Of a stretch of DNA of 64,000 bases, positions 43,028 to 52,090 are shown one piece after another. Location of the stretch: contig CP051232.1 of assembly GCA_017792445.1 (NCBI GenBank), forward strand, positions 4,128,001 through 4,192,000. The letters are read 5' to 3'. A program made the translations under genes and the position numbers. Position 1 is the stretch's first letter. Each line of letters opens with the position of its first letter. Source of the DNA: Maritimibacter sp. (GTDB lineage Bacteria > Pseudomonadota > Alphaproteobacteria > Rhodobacterales > Rhodobacteraceae). A model generated the notes under the pieces. That model was not told the DNA's origin. It was given only the letters and a program-made list of their open reading frames with translations, and did not search any database.

Positions 43028-44878
43028 ATGCTAAGGATCAACGACATCTCTTACGCCATCGAAGGCAAACCGCTGTTCGAGGGCGCCTCCGCCACCATCC
43101 CCACCGGCCACAAGGTCGGGCTTGTGGGGCGCAACGGCGCGGGCAAGACCACGCTGTTCCGCATCATCCGCGGCGAACTGGCGCTGGAAGGCGGCGACAT
43201 CTCGCTGCCCGCCCGCGCCCGCATCGGCGGCGTCGCGCAAGAGGTGCCGGGCTCGGAGGTATCGCTGATCGACACGGTGCTGGAAGCCGACGTGGAACGC
43301 ACCGCGCTGATGGCCGAGGCGGAAACCGCCACCGATCCGCACCGCATCGCCGAGATCCAGACGCGGCTGGCGGATATCGACGCGTGGTCGGCCGAGGGAC
43401 GCGCCTCGTCGATCCTGAAGGGCCTAGGCTTCACCGACGCCGAGCTGCAGATGCCGTGCTCCGCCTTCTCGGGCGGCTGGCGGATGCGCGTGGCGCTGGC
43501 GGCGGTGCTGTTCTCGGCCCCCGACCTTCTGCTGCTGGACGAACCGACCAACTATCTCGACCTCGAAGGCGCGCTGTGGCTGGAAAGCTACCTTGCCCGC
43601 TATCCGCATACGGTGCTGGTGATCAGCCACGACCGGGGTCTGCTGAACCGCGCGGTCGACAACATCCTGCACCTCGAGGACAAGAAGCTTACCTATTACA
43701 CGGTGCCCTACGACGCTTTCGCCCAGCAGCGCGCCGCAAGGATCGCGCAGGCCGAGGCCGAGAACGCCAAGGCCAAGGCCCGCATCGCGCATCTGCAAAG
43801 CTTCGTGGACCGGTTCCGCGCCAAGGCGTCGAAGGCGGTGCAGGCGCAAAGCCGTCTGAAGATGATCGACCGGATCCAGCTGATCTCGACCCCACAGGAA
43901 GCGGCGCTGAAGAAGTTTACCTTCCCCGAGCCCGAGGAACTGTCGCCGCCGATCATCAACCTCGAAGGCGTCGCGGTGGGCTATGGCGAGCGCACCGTGC
44001 TGTCGCGCATGACCCTGCGCATCGATCAGGACGACCGCATCGCGCTTCTGGGCCGCAACGGTCAGGGCAAGTCGACGCTGGCCAAGCTGCTGTCCGACCG
44101 GCTCGAGGCGCAGGCGGGCCGCATCACCAAGGCGCGCAAGCTGCGCATCGGGTTCTTCGCCCAGCATCAGGTCGACGAGTTGCGCGTAGAGGAAACGCCG
44201 CTCGAACATCTGCGCCGCCTGCTGCCGGACGAGTTGCCCACGAAACACCGCGCCCGTTTGGGCGGCTTCGGCCTCGCGCCGCAGGCCGAGACCGAGGTGG
44301 GCCGCCTGTCGGGGGGCCAGAAGGCGCGGCTGTCGCTGATGCTGGCGACGCTCGACGCGCCGCATCTGCTGATCCTCGACGAACCGACCAACCACCTCGA
44401 CATCGAAAGCCGCGAGGCGCTGGTCGAGGCGCTGACCGCCTATACCGGCGCGGTGATCCTCGTCAGCCACGACATGCATCTTCTCAGCCTCGTCGCCGAC
44501 CGGCTGTGGCTGGTGAAGGACGGCCATGTCGCGCCGTTCGAGCAGGACCTCGAAGCCTACCGCGCGATGCTTCTGGCCTCGGACAAGCCCGCCTCGGACA
44601 AGCCGAAGGCCGCCAAGCCCAAGGCGGTGCCGCGCGAGAAGATCCTCGAACTGCGGTCCGAGGTGCGCAAATGCGAGGCGCGGCTCGAGAAGCTGAACGA
44701 GATGCGCGACAAGCTGGCGACCAAGCTGGCCGATCCGGGGCTGTACGAGCCCGAGAAGGTCGGCGAGATGGCGGTCTGGCAGAAGAAATACGCCGAGGTG
44801 ATGGACGGTCTCGACCGCGCCGAAAGCCTCTGGCTCGCCGCGCAGGAAAGTCTCGAGGCGGCCGAGACCCGCGCCTGA
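43028..44878 (+). CDS. ABC-F family ATPase (YheS/Uup type)
   Basis: 616 residues from the ATG at 43028. Two ATPase domains: first with VGLVGRNGAGKTTLFRII and DLLLLDEPTNYLDLEG, second with IALLGRNGQGKSTLAKLL and HLLILDEPTNHLDIES. An alpha-helical linker between them (FVDRFRAKASKAVQAQSR) is the ribosome-binding P-site tRNA interaction motif of ABC-F. A C-terminal coiled coil (residues about 540-616) follows. Members act on stalled ribosomes in the cytoplasm. There are no membrane segments, so it is not a transporter. Confidence 0.93.
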   Translation: MLRINDISYAIEGKPLFEGASATIPTGHKVGLVGRNGAGKTTLFRIIRGELALEGGDISLPARARIGGVAQEVPGSEVSLIDTVLEADVERTALMAEAETATDPHRIAEIQTRLADIDAWSAEGRASSILKGLGFTDAELQMPCSAFSGGWRMRVALAAVLFSAPDLLLLDEPTNYLDLEGALWLESYLARYPHTVLVISHDRGLLNRAVDNILHLEDKKLTYYTVPYDAFAQQRAARIAQAEAENAKAKARIAHLQSFVDRFRAKASKAVQAQSRLKMIDRIQLISTPQEAALKKFTFPEPEELSPPIINLEGVAVGYGERTVLSRMTLRIDQDDRIALLGRNGQGKSTLAKLLSDRLEAQAGRITKARKLRIGFFAQHQVDELRVEETPLEHLRRLLPDELPTKHRARLGGFGLAPQAETEVGRLSGGQKARLSLMLATLDAPHLLILDEPTNHLDIESREALVEALTAYTGAVILVSHDMHLLSLVADRLWLVKDGHVAPFEQDLEAYRAMLLASDKPASDKPKAAKPKAVPREKILELRSEVRKCEARLEKLNEMRDKLATKLADPGLYEPEKVGEMAVWQKKYAEVMDGLDRAESLWLAAQESLEAAETRA

Positions 44879-44892
44879 CCCCTTCGCTTCTT

Positions 44893-44950
44893 CGGACCGG
44901 AAATATCCCGGGGGGAGCGCCGCAGGCGCGGGGGGCAGAGCCCCCTCTTC
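44893..44950. repeat. Roseobacter-type intergenic hairpin repeat
   Basis: AAATATCCCGGGGGG is followed by hairpin GCGCC-GCA-GGCGC (44917-44929) and hairpin GGGGGC-AGA-GCCCCC (44931-44945). Similar AAATATCCCGGGGG-type blocks occur repeatedly after genes in Rhodobacterales. It may end ABC-F transcription, but there is no T run. Confidence 0.55.
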
Positions 44951-45018
44951 CCCCGCAAGCCCCGCCCGGCCGCGCGCCGGGGCTGGACCTGTTCGCCGCA
45001 TCGGATAAACACGGGATC

Positions 45019-45645
45019 ATGGAACCGGCACAGCTCATCACCGCCTTCGTCACGCTGTTCGTGGTCATCGACCCGATCGGCATGGCGCCGCTGTTCGTCG
45101 CGCTGACGCAGGGCATGTCCGCGGACAAGCGCCGTGGCATCGCGTTGCGCGCCGCCGTCACCGCCATCGCGCTGCTGACCGTGTTCGGCCTGTTCGGCGA
45201 GCGGCTTTTGTCCTTCGTCGGCATATCGATGCCCGCCTTCCGCATCGCGGGCGGCGTGCTGCTGTTCCTGACCGCGCTCGACATGCTGTTCGAGCGGCGC
45301 ACCAAGCGGCGGCAGGACAAGACGCATGAAGACGACGATCCCGGCGACGACCCCTCGATCTTCCCGCTTGCCGTGCCGCTGACCGCCGGGCCGGGGGCGA
45401 TGGCGACGATGATCCTTCTTGCCGGCCAGACCGGCGCATCCTGGAGCTGGGTGCTGGCGGTGCATGTGGTGATGGTCGCGGTCGTGGCGATCTGCCTGCT
45501 TTTGTGGTTCGCCGCCGGCCTGATGGAACGCGCCTTGGGGCCCACGGGCATCAACGTGGTGACACGCCTGCTGGGGATGCTGCTGGCGGCCCTGTCGGTA
45601 CAGTTCGTGCTGGATGGCATCCGGGGCGCGGGCTATGGGCCGTGA
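45019..45645 (+). CDS. MarC family integral membrane protein
   Basis: 208 residues, ATG at 45019. Six helices with FVTLFVVIDPIGMAPLFVALT at the start and FPLAVPLTAGPGAMATMILLAG in the middle, both MarC signatures. The family was named for multiple-antibiotic resistance but its transport role is not established. It stands alone after the intergenic hairpin repeat. Confidence 0.9.
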   Translation: MEPAQLITAFVTLFVVIDPIGMAPLFVALTQGMSADKRRGIALRAAVTAIALLTVFGLFGERLLSFVGISMPAFRIAGGVLLFLTALDMLFERRTKRRQDKTHEDDDPGDDPSIFPLAVPLTAGPGAMATMILLAGQTGASWSWVLAVHVVMVAVVAICLLLWFAAGLMERALGPTGINVVTRLLGMLLAALSVQFVLDGIRGAGYGP

Positions 45646-45733
45646 CTGAGACAGGCTGACGCGCCCTGACAGTCGCGTGAACCCGCTGACATGGCGTCCG
45701 CGCGCGCCTATCTTCATGGGGAAAGGATTCCGC

Positions 45734-46315
45734 ATGGATACCACCAGCCTCGGCAGTCTCGTCTACCTCGTCCTTCTGGGCGGCGCGCTGATCGCGTCCT
45801 ACGTGTTCGCGCACCGGCAGAACATGGGGCAGATGCTGCGCAACATGATCCAGTGGGGGCTGATCTTCATCGGCGTGATCGCTGCGGTCGGGCTGTGGCA
45901 GGACATCCGCGGCGACATCCTTCCGCAGCAGTCCGTCTTTGCCGAGGCCGGACGGATCGAGGTGCCGCAGGCCCGCGACGGCCATTTCTACATCACCGCC
46001 TCGGTGAACGGGTCGCCCGTGCTGTTCGTCGTCGACACCGGGGCGACCGACATCGTGCTGACCCGGCAGGACGCGATTTCGGTCGGGATCGACCCGGACA
46101 GCCTTGTCTACTCGGGCCGCGCCGGGACGGCGAACGGCGTCGTCGGAACCGCCCGCACCACCGTCGATGAACTGTCGGTCGGCGGCATCACCGATCAGGG
46201 CGTAAGCGTCTGGGTGAACCGGGGCGAGATGAACACCTCGCTTCTGGGCATGGCCTACCTGCGCCGGTTCGAGCGGATCGAGATCGCCGACAACAAGCTG
46301 GTGCTCGAGCGCTAG
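45734..46315 (+). CDS. TIGR02281 family retropepsin-like aspartic protease
   Basis: 193 residues from the ATG at 45734 with AAAGGA upstream. Two N-terminal membrane segments (about 5-25 and 38-58), then the protease domain: GHFYITASVNGSPVLFVVDTGATDIVLTRQDA with the catalytic DTG triad and the LGMAYLRRFERIEI end. It would be membrane-anchored with a periplasmic protease. Substrate unknown. It lies upstream of, but not coupled to, the dimethylglycine dehydrogenase-like gene. Confidence 0.85.
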   Translation: MDTTSLGSLVYLVLLGGALIASYVFAHRQNMGQMLRNMIQWGLIFIGVIAAVGLWQDIRGDILPQQSVFAEAGRIEVPQARDGHFYITASVNGSPVLFVVDTGATDIVLTRQDAISVGIDPDSLVYSGRAGTANGVVGTARTTVDELSVGGITDQGVSVWVNRGEMNTSLLGMAYLRRFERIEIADNKLVLER

Positions 46316-46421
46316 GACGCCGCCGGGCGAAACGGACCCCGAAATGTCGCATCCGGCCCTCCACAGGCGGGCGGGCCTCGGTAAGCCTCCGGTCATGCAG
46401 GCTGGTCAGGGGAACGAACGG

Positions 46422-48824
46422 ATGAAATCGCATTACCGCGTCGTGGTCATCGGAGGCGGCGTGGTCGGCGCTTCGGTGTTGTATCATCTTGCGAAATTCG
46501 GCTGGACCGACGTGGTGCTGATCGAGCGCAACGTTCTGACCGCCGGATCCTCGTGGCACGCGGCGGGTGGCATCCACGCTCTGAACGCCGACCCGAACAT
46601 GGCGGCGTTGCAGGCCTATACCATCGACCTTCTGTCCGAGATCGAGGCCGAATCCGGTCAGGACATCGGGCTGCGCATGACCGGCGGGATCACCATCGCC
46701 TCGTCCCCCGACCGCTGGGACTGGTTGCAGGACGCCCATCGCACGTACCAGTCGATCGGGATCGACGATACCTACCTGATGACCCCCGACGAGATCGCCA
46801 AGGCGCATCCGGTGATGGATACCACCGGCGTTCTGGGCGGCATGTACGCCGCGCGCGAGGGTTACGTGGACACCACCGGCGTCGTCCACGCCTATGCCCG
46901 CGCCGCCCGCCAGCGCGGCGCCGAAGTGGTCGAGCACAACCGCGTCACCGAACTGCACCGCACGCCCGAGGGCTGGCAGGTGGTGACCGAGCAGGGCACG
47001 ATCACCGCAGAGCACGTGGTGAACGCGGGCGGGCTGTGGGCCAAGCAGGTGGGCCGGATGACCGGGCTTGAACTGCCGGTCTCTCCCCTGTCGCACCACT
47101 ACCTGCACACCGAGACGATCCCCGAGATCGCGGCGCTCGATCACGAGATCCCGATGTGCGTCGACCCCGAGGGGTTCTTCTATTCGCGCCAGTACCAGCA
47201 GGGCATGCTGATCGGCATCTACGAGGTGAACCACAATCACTGGATGATGGATGGCGCGCCGTGGAATTACGGCATCGAGTTGTTGCAGGAAGACCCCGAC
47301 CGTATCGAGCACGAACTGACCTGCGCCTTCACCCGCTTCCCTGCGTTGCAGAACGTGGGCGTGAAGGACTGGGTCCACGGGGCGTTCACCTTCTCGCCCG
47401 ACGGCAATCCTCTGGTTGGGCCGGTGCGCGGCGTGCCGGGCTACTGGCTGGCCTGCGGCGTGATGGCGGGTTTCCTGCAGGGCGGCGGCGTCGGCAAGAC
47501 GCTGGCCGAGTGGATGATCCACGGCGAGACCGAGACCGACAGCTGGTCGATGGACATCGCGCGCTATGGCGATTTCGCGTCCAACAAGGAATACATCCGC
47601 CAGACCACCGGGCAGTTCTATTCCCGCCGCTTCGTGATGACCTACCCCAACGAGCAACTGCCCGCCGGGCGGCCCCTGAAGATGGCCCCGGCGCATTCCG
47701 AGATGGATGCGGCGGGCGCGCGATGGGGCGAAAGCTATGGGCTGGAGGTGCCGCTGTATTTCGCGCCCCGGGATTTCGAGGAAACACCGACGCTGCGCCG
47801 CTCGAACGCGTTCGACATCGTCGGCGCCGAATGCCGGGCGGTGCGGCAGGCGGCGGGGCTTCTGGACATCACCGGCTTCTCGCGGTTCGAGATCACCGGC
47901 CCAAACGCGGAAAGCTGGCTGAACCGGGTGCTGGCGGGCAGGATGCCCGCGCCCGGTCGCGCGCGGCTGGCGCCGATGCTGGCGCATTCCGGGCGGCTGC
48001 GCGGGGATCTGACGCTGTTCAACTGGGGCGACGGCTCGTTCTGGCTGATGGGCAGCTACTATCTGCGGAACTGGCATATGCGCTGGTTCGACGACCGCTG
48101 GCACGATGGCGTCATGATCCGCGACATCTCGGACGACTGGGTCGGCTTCTCGCTGTCCGGGCCGCGCTCGCTGGAGGTGCTGGAGCGGCTGACGGATGGC
48201 GAGGTCGCCCTGCCCTTCATGGGCTGCCGGGCGATGGACGTGGGTTTGTCGCGGGCCAAGGTCGGGCGGCTGTCGGTGACGGGCGAGCTTGGCTACGAGG
48301 TCAACGTGCGCGCCTCGGACCACATCACCCTGCGCCGCGCGCTGCTGGAGGCCGGGGCCGACCTCGGGCTGGTGGAATACGGCTATAACGCGCTGACATC
48401 CCTGCGGCTGGAAAAGAGCTTTGGCGCGTGGCGGTCGGAATACACGCAGGACCGCACGCCCGCGATGGTCGGGCTGGACCGGTGGATAGACTGGACCAAG
48501 GATGACTTCATCGGCCGCGAGGCGGCATTTTCCGCGCGCGACACCGCGCCCGAGCGGGTGCTGGCGACGCTGGAGATCGACGCGGATGGCGCGGACGCCA
48601 GCGGTTACGAACCCGTGTGGTCCGAAGGGGTCGTCGTGGGCTACGTGACCTCGGGCGGCTACGGGCATGTGGTGGAGAAATCGTTGGCGCTGGCGCTGGT
48701 CGATCCCGCCGTCGCCACGCCGGGCACGGCGCTGTCCGTGCATGTCGTCGGACAGGAACGCCCCGCCAAGGTGATCGCACCATCGCCCTATGACCCCGAA
48801 GGCCGTGCGATGCGGACGACGTGA
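46422..48824 (+). CDS. FAD-dependent dimethylglycine/sarcosine dehydrogenase-like enzyme with GcvT domain
   Basis: 800 residues from the ATG at 46422 with GGGGA upstream; a longer frame to 46344 has no support. The N-terminal DAO domain (VVVIGGGVVGASVLYHLAKFG) has GSSWHAAGGIHALN, where His46 is at the site of covalent FAD attachment in dimethylglycine dehydrogenase. The C-terminal half (about 425-800) is an aminomethyltransferase (GcvT) domain (GLLDITGFSRFEITGP; GELGYEVNV). It would oxidise dimethylglycine or sarcosine and load the methyl group onto tetrahydrofolate. This fits downstream of GbcAB, although the genes are 35 kb apart. Confidence 0.85.
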   Translation: MKSHYRVVVIGGGVVGASVLYHLAKFGWTDVVLIERNVLTAGSSWHAAGGIHALNADPNMAALQAYTIDLLSEIEAESGQDIGLRMTGGITIASSPDRWDWLQDAHRTYQSIGIDDTYLMTPDEIAKAHPVMDTTGVLGGMYAAREGYVDTTGVVHAYARAARQRGAEVVEHNRVTELHRTPEGWQVVTEQGTITAEHVVNAGGLWAKQVGRMTGLELPVSPLSHHYLHTETIPEIAALDHEIPMCVDPEGFFYSRQYQQGMLIGIYEVNHNHWMMDGAPWNYGIELLQEDPDRIEHELTCAFTRFPALQNVGVKDWVHGAFTFSPDGNPLVGPVRGVPGYWLACGVMAGFLQGGGVGKTLAEWMIHGETETDSWSMDIARYGDFASNKEYIRQTTGQFYSRRFVMTYPNEQLPAGRPLKMAPAHSEMDAAGARWGESYGLEVPLYFAPRDFEETPTLRRSNAFDIVGAECRAVRQAAGLLDITGFSRFEITGPNAESWLNRVLAGRMPAPGRARLAPMLAHSGRLRGDLTLFNWGDGSFWLMGSYYLRNWHMRWFDDRWHDGVMIRDISDDWVGFSLSGPRSLEVLERLTDGEVALPFMGCRAMDVGLSRAKVGRLSVTGELGYEVNVRASDHITLRRALLEAGADLGLVEYGYNALTSLRLEKSFGAWRSEYTQDRTPAMVGLDRWIDWTKDDFIGREAAFSARDTAPERVLATLEIDADGADASGYEPVWSEGVVVGYVTSGGYGHVVEKSLALALVDPAVATPGTALSVHVVGQERPAKVIAPSPYDPEGRAMRTT

Positions 48825-48884
48825 CCGCCTGCCCTGCCCCTGATACGACCCGCCTTGCGGGACCACACTGACCGGAGACCCTTT

Positions 48885-50189
48885 TTGACCCAACCAGACG
48901 CGATCATCATCGGAACCGGCGTGATCGGCGCCGCAACCGCCTTCGAACTGGCCAAGGCTGGCTGGAAGACGCTGTCGCTGGACCGCAACGCCACCGCGGG
49001 CCATGGCTCGACCGCCGGGTCCTGCGCGATCATCCGGATGCACTATTCCACGCTCGACGGCACCGCCTTCGCGTGGGAGGGCTATCACTACTGGCGTGAC
49101 TGGGCCGAGTACCTTGGCCTGCCCGACGGCAGCGACCTTGCCCCGTTCCGCGAGACCGGCTGCCTTGTGATGAAGACGCCCGCGAACGATCACCTGTCGA
49201 AACACATCCGCTATTCCGCCGAGCTAAACATCCCGCACGCGGAATGGGGACCGGATGAGATCACCGCGCGGCTGCCGATCTATGCGCTGGACAGCTATGC
49301 GCCGCCCAAGGCGCGCGCCGACGCGGCGTTCGGCGAGCCCAATGGCGGGCATCTCAAGGGCGGCGTCTACTGGCCGAACGCGGGCTACGTCACCGACCCG
49401 GCGCTGTCGGCGCAGAACCTGATGGCGGCGGCGAAGCTGCACGGCGCCGAGACGCGGATGGGCGTCGAGGTGGCCGCGATCCTGCAGGAGAACGGCCGCG
49501 TGAAGGGCGTGCGGCTGGCGGACGGGGAAGAGATCCACGCGCCGGTGGTGATCAACGTGGCCGGACCGGGCTCGTCCCACATCAACGAACTGGCCGGCGT
49601 CACCGGCGACATGACCATCGCCACCCGCCCGCTGCGGCAAGAGGTGGTTCACGTCCCCGCGCCCGAGGGCTTCGACTTCGAGCACGACGGCACCATCGTG
49701 TCGGACAGCGACATCGCCTGCTATTGCCGCCCCGAACACGGCAACAACATCCTGATCGGCTCGGAAGACCCGGAATGCGACCCGCACGACTGGGCGGCGT
49801 CCGATACCGACTACAACCACGACTTCACCGAGCAATGGACGACGCAGGCGATGCGCTATGGCCAGCGGGTCCCCAGCCTTGGCATTCCCAGCCGGATGCG
49901 GGGCGTGGTGGACCTGTACGACGCCTCAACCGACTGGATCCCGATCTATGACAAGTCCGCCCTGCCGGGGTTCTACATGGCGTGCGGCACCAGCGGGAAC
50001 CAGTACAAGAACGCCCCCATCGCCGGAAAGCTGATGGCGGCGCTGGTGGACTACTGCGAGGCGGGCAACGACCATGACGCCGCGCCCTTGCAGTTCCGCC
50101 TGCCCTATATCGACCGCAGCATCGACGCCGGGTTCTATTCCCGAAAGCGCCCGATCAATGCAGAGTCGAGCTTTTCGGTGCTGGGCTGA
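48885..50189 (+). CDS. FAD-dependent oxidoreductase (DAO family, sarcosine oxidase-like)
   Basis: 434 residues from a TTG at 48885, eight bases after GGAG; upstream alternatives lack a ribosome site. The FAD motif is IIIGTGVIGAATAFELAKAG and HGSTAGSCAIIRMHYSTLDGTAFA matches sarcosine-oxidase-beta-like members. The C-terminal FYMACGTSGNQYKNAPIAGKLMA closes the FAD site. It follows the dimethylglycine dehydrogenase-like gene by 60 bases on the same strand, so the two probably act in the same methylated-amine pathway. The substrate is inferred from context. Confidence 0.78.
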   Translation: MTQPDAIIIGTGVIGAATAFELAKAGWKTLSLDRNATAGHGSTAGSCAIIRMHYSTLDGTAFAWEGYHYWRDWAEYLGLPDGSDLAPFRETGCLVMKTPANDHLSKHIRYSAELNIPHAEWGPDEITARLPIYALDSYAPPKARADAAFGEPNGGHLKGGVYWPNAGYVTDPALSAQNLMAAAKLHGAETRMGVEVAAILQENGRVKGVRLADGEEIHAPVVINVAGPGSSHINELAGVTGDMTIATRPLRQEVVHVPAPEGFDFEHDGTIVSDSDIACYCRPEHGNNILIGSEDPECDPHDWAASDTDYNHDFTEQWTTQAMRYGQRVPSLGIPSRMRGVVDLYDASTDWIPIYDKSALPGFYMACGTSGNQYKNAPIAGKLMAALVDYCEAGNDHDAAPLQFRLPYIDRSIDAGFYSRKRPINAESSFSVLG

Positions 50190-50200
50190 GCCCGAAACGC

Positions 50201-50232
50201 AAACCGCCCGGCCTTTTCGGACCGGGCGGCGT
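50201..50232 (-). terminator. Hairpin between the FAD oxidoreductase and Cys-rich protein genes
   Basis: CCGCCCGG (50204-50211) pairs with CCGGGCGG (50222-50229). On the minus strand it is followed by TTTG and on the plus strand by GTGTCTC, so it fits the convergent minus gene better but may act both ways. Confidence 0.6.
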
Positions 50233-50266
50233 GTCTCACAACACCAGAGCGTGACGCATCACGCGG

Positions 50267-50635
50267 TCATGGTAGCAGTTGTATTGGCTCCACATTGCCC
50301 AGACCGCAGCGCGCGCAGCAGTTCGAGCAGTTGTAGCTGTCGTTCGGACCAACGCCCCAGTAGGTCTGCGACGAGCCGCGCACCCACGCGCCGTAGCAGA
50401 TCAGTTCGTTGTAGTTACACGACAGGTTGAAGGTCGCATCGCCCTCGTTCGGGTCGATCACGTAGACCTGACCGTTGCCGGGCCACACGTGGTTACGCTC
50501 CTGGCTGTAGAACTCCAGGCTCACAGTGCGGTTGTAGTCGTTGTCGATTGTCCAGAAAAGTGTCGCGGCGGACGCCAGCGACGGCAGCACGGTCGCGAAC
50601 AGCAGACCGGCCAGCATGATCTTGAGATGATTCAT
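50267..50635 (-). CDS. Small secreted Cys-rich protein of unknown function
   Basis: 122 residues from the ATG at 50635 with AGGAGTT nearby. A clear signal peptide ends at PSLASAA. The mature part begins TLFWTIDNDYNRTVSLEFYSQ and has seven cysteines clustered in the last 50 residues (SCNYNELICYG, NCSNCCARCG). The WTI..DN..R.V.L.FYS..R pattern recurs in small exported Rhodobacteraceae proteins, but no function is known. Disulfide-stabilised and probably periplasmic or secreted. Confidence 0.7.
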   Translation of the reverse strand: MNHLKIMLAGLLFATVLPSLASAATLFWTIDNDYNRTVSLEFYSQERNHVWPGNGQVYVIDPNEGDATFNLSCNYNELICYGAWVRGSSQTYWGVGPNDSYNCSNCCARCGLGNVEPIQLLP

Positions 50636-51006
50636 TGTCTAACTCCTTTACCCTCTCTTGCCCCTGCTCTGCCCCCGCGACGGCGGCAAACCGACCGGCC
50701 TTTTGCAAGGACGGTCCGGACCTCGGGCAATCGCAAATCCTTGGTGGGGGAAACGCACGCCCGGTTTGAACATCCCCAGCCGAGCGATTCTGGTCAACCG
50801 CGGACTGCTTCAACCCCTTCAATTAATTCGATAACCATCTGCATTTTCCGCCAGATAAGGGGATTTTGCATGACCGCGCGGCACACGCGCCACAGGTCGG
50901 GCGATGGGAAAACCACCCCTGCCTCCGCAGTGCCGGATTTGCACCGCATTGATGCCTGCTTAGAAACAATTTCCTAGGCGCACCCAAGGGTTGCACCGGC
51001 ATTGTT
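50636..51006. other. Intergenic region before rlmE end
   Basis: 371 bases between the Cys-rich gene start and the end of rlmE. It should hold the promoter of the minus-strand Cys-rich gene; an AATTAATTCGATAA stretch at 50821 is the most AT-rich part. No RNA gene or coding frame was convincing. Confidence 0.5.
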
Positions 51007-51708
51007 TCAGCCGCGGAACCCCGTGGCGACGACGAATTTCTCAGAGGAATCCGACCGGCTTGCAGGCGGTTTGACGTTGGCGACCTTGTCGAACCGCTGC
51101 TTCAGAAGCGTCTGAAGGCTGCCTTCGGCTCCGCCCGCCAGCACTTTGGCGACAAAGGTGCCGCCCGGCTCCAGCACGTCGAACGCCAGTTCCGCGGCCG
51201 CTTCGCACAAAGCGACGATCCGCAGGTGGTCGGTCTGCTTGTGCCCCGAGGCAGAGGCCGCCATGTCCGACATCACCACATCGGCCGGGCCGCCCAGCCA
51301 GTCCTTCACCTTGTCGTCCGCGCCGTCTTCCATGAAGTCGAGCTGATGGATCTCGGCACCCGGGATCGGTTCGACCTCTTGCAGGTCCACGCCCAGCACG
51401 GTGCCCACCGCCTTGCCCGACTTCTCGCCAAGCGCATTCACGCGCTTCACCGCGACCTGACACCAGCCGCCGGGCGCGCACCCAAGGTCCACCACCCGCG
51501 CGCCGGGCACGAGAAAACGGAACTTGTCGTCGAGTTCGAGGATCTTGAACGCCGCGCGGCCGCGATAGCCCTCGGCCTGCGCGCGTTTCACGTAGGGATC
51601 GTTCAGCTGCCGTTCCAGCCAGCGCGTCGAAGACAGCTTGCGTCCCCGCGCCGTCTTCACCTTGACCCGAAGGTCCCGCTCTCCGCGGCCGGATGTCTTC
51701 TTCGCCAC
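51007..51708 (-). CDS. rlmE: 23S rRNA 2'-O-methyltransferase RlmE (FtsJ/RrmJ)
   Basis: 233 residues from a GTG at 51708 with GAGGGAT upstream; a frame to 51873 has no support. SAM site [16 protein letters not shown], the catalytic Lys in [14 protein letters not shown], Asp in [14 protein letters not shown], Lys in GTFVAKV and Glu in [11 protein letters not shown] give the K-D-K-E tetrad. It methylates U2552 of 23S rRNA. In alphaproteobacteria this gene usually follows ppx directly; here an RTX gene lies between them. Confidence 0.95.
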   Translation of the reverse strand: MAKKTSGRGERDLRVKVKTARGRKLSSTRWLERQLNDPYVKRAQAEGYRGRAAFKILELDDKFRFLVPGARVVDLGCAPGGWCQVAVKRVNALGEKSGKAVGTVLGVDLQEVEPIPGAEIHQLDFMEDGADDKVKDWLGGPADVVMSDMAASASGHKQTDHLRIVALCEAAAELAFDVLEPGGTFVAKVLAGGAEGSLQTLLKQRFDKVANVKPPASRSDSSEKFVVATGFRG

Positions 51709-52090
51709 GACTGATCCCTCGATCTGATCCAGCAGGCTCCGCCGCGACGGGCGGATGTGATTCGGAAAGCCGGAGAATGCGCCATGAATACAGCCGCCGT
51801 CCACCCGAATTGCCGGATTCAGCAGAGGTGCCAGCGGCAGGCGGCAAAAACTGGCAATCACATAGAAATTCAATACTTTTCGACGTTATACTATCGGAAG
51901 TTGTAAATCCGGCGAAATTCCTGTGGAAACGCTGAGTAAAGAAAGCAGAAATACTCGCTGCAATAGTAAATATCCATTACATACTTAAGGCCATAATATT
52001 ATATAAACTTCCAATTACCAAAATAAACCGCCCAATAATCGGATGCAACAACGGTTGGTTACCGATTGATTTCTTGCGAAGGGGGCTAAG
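51709..52090. other. AT-rich promoter region of the RTX gene
   Basis: 382 bases between divergent rlmE and the RTX gene. From about 51860 to 52085 it is the most AT-rich stretch in the window (ATACTTTTCGACGTTATACTATCGG; CATACTTAAGGCCATAATATTATATAAAC). No coding frame. Such composition marks a strong promoter or foreign DNA. Confidence 0.55.

Noticed and set aside
46188-49205. 1005-residue open frame on the minus strand
   Set aside because: It lies antisense to the dimethylglycine dehydrogenase-like gene and has Arg/His/Pro-rich composition; high GC makes long antisense frames common here.
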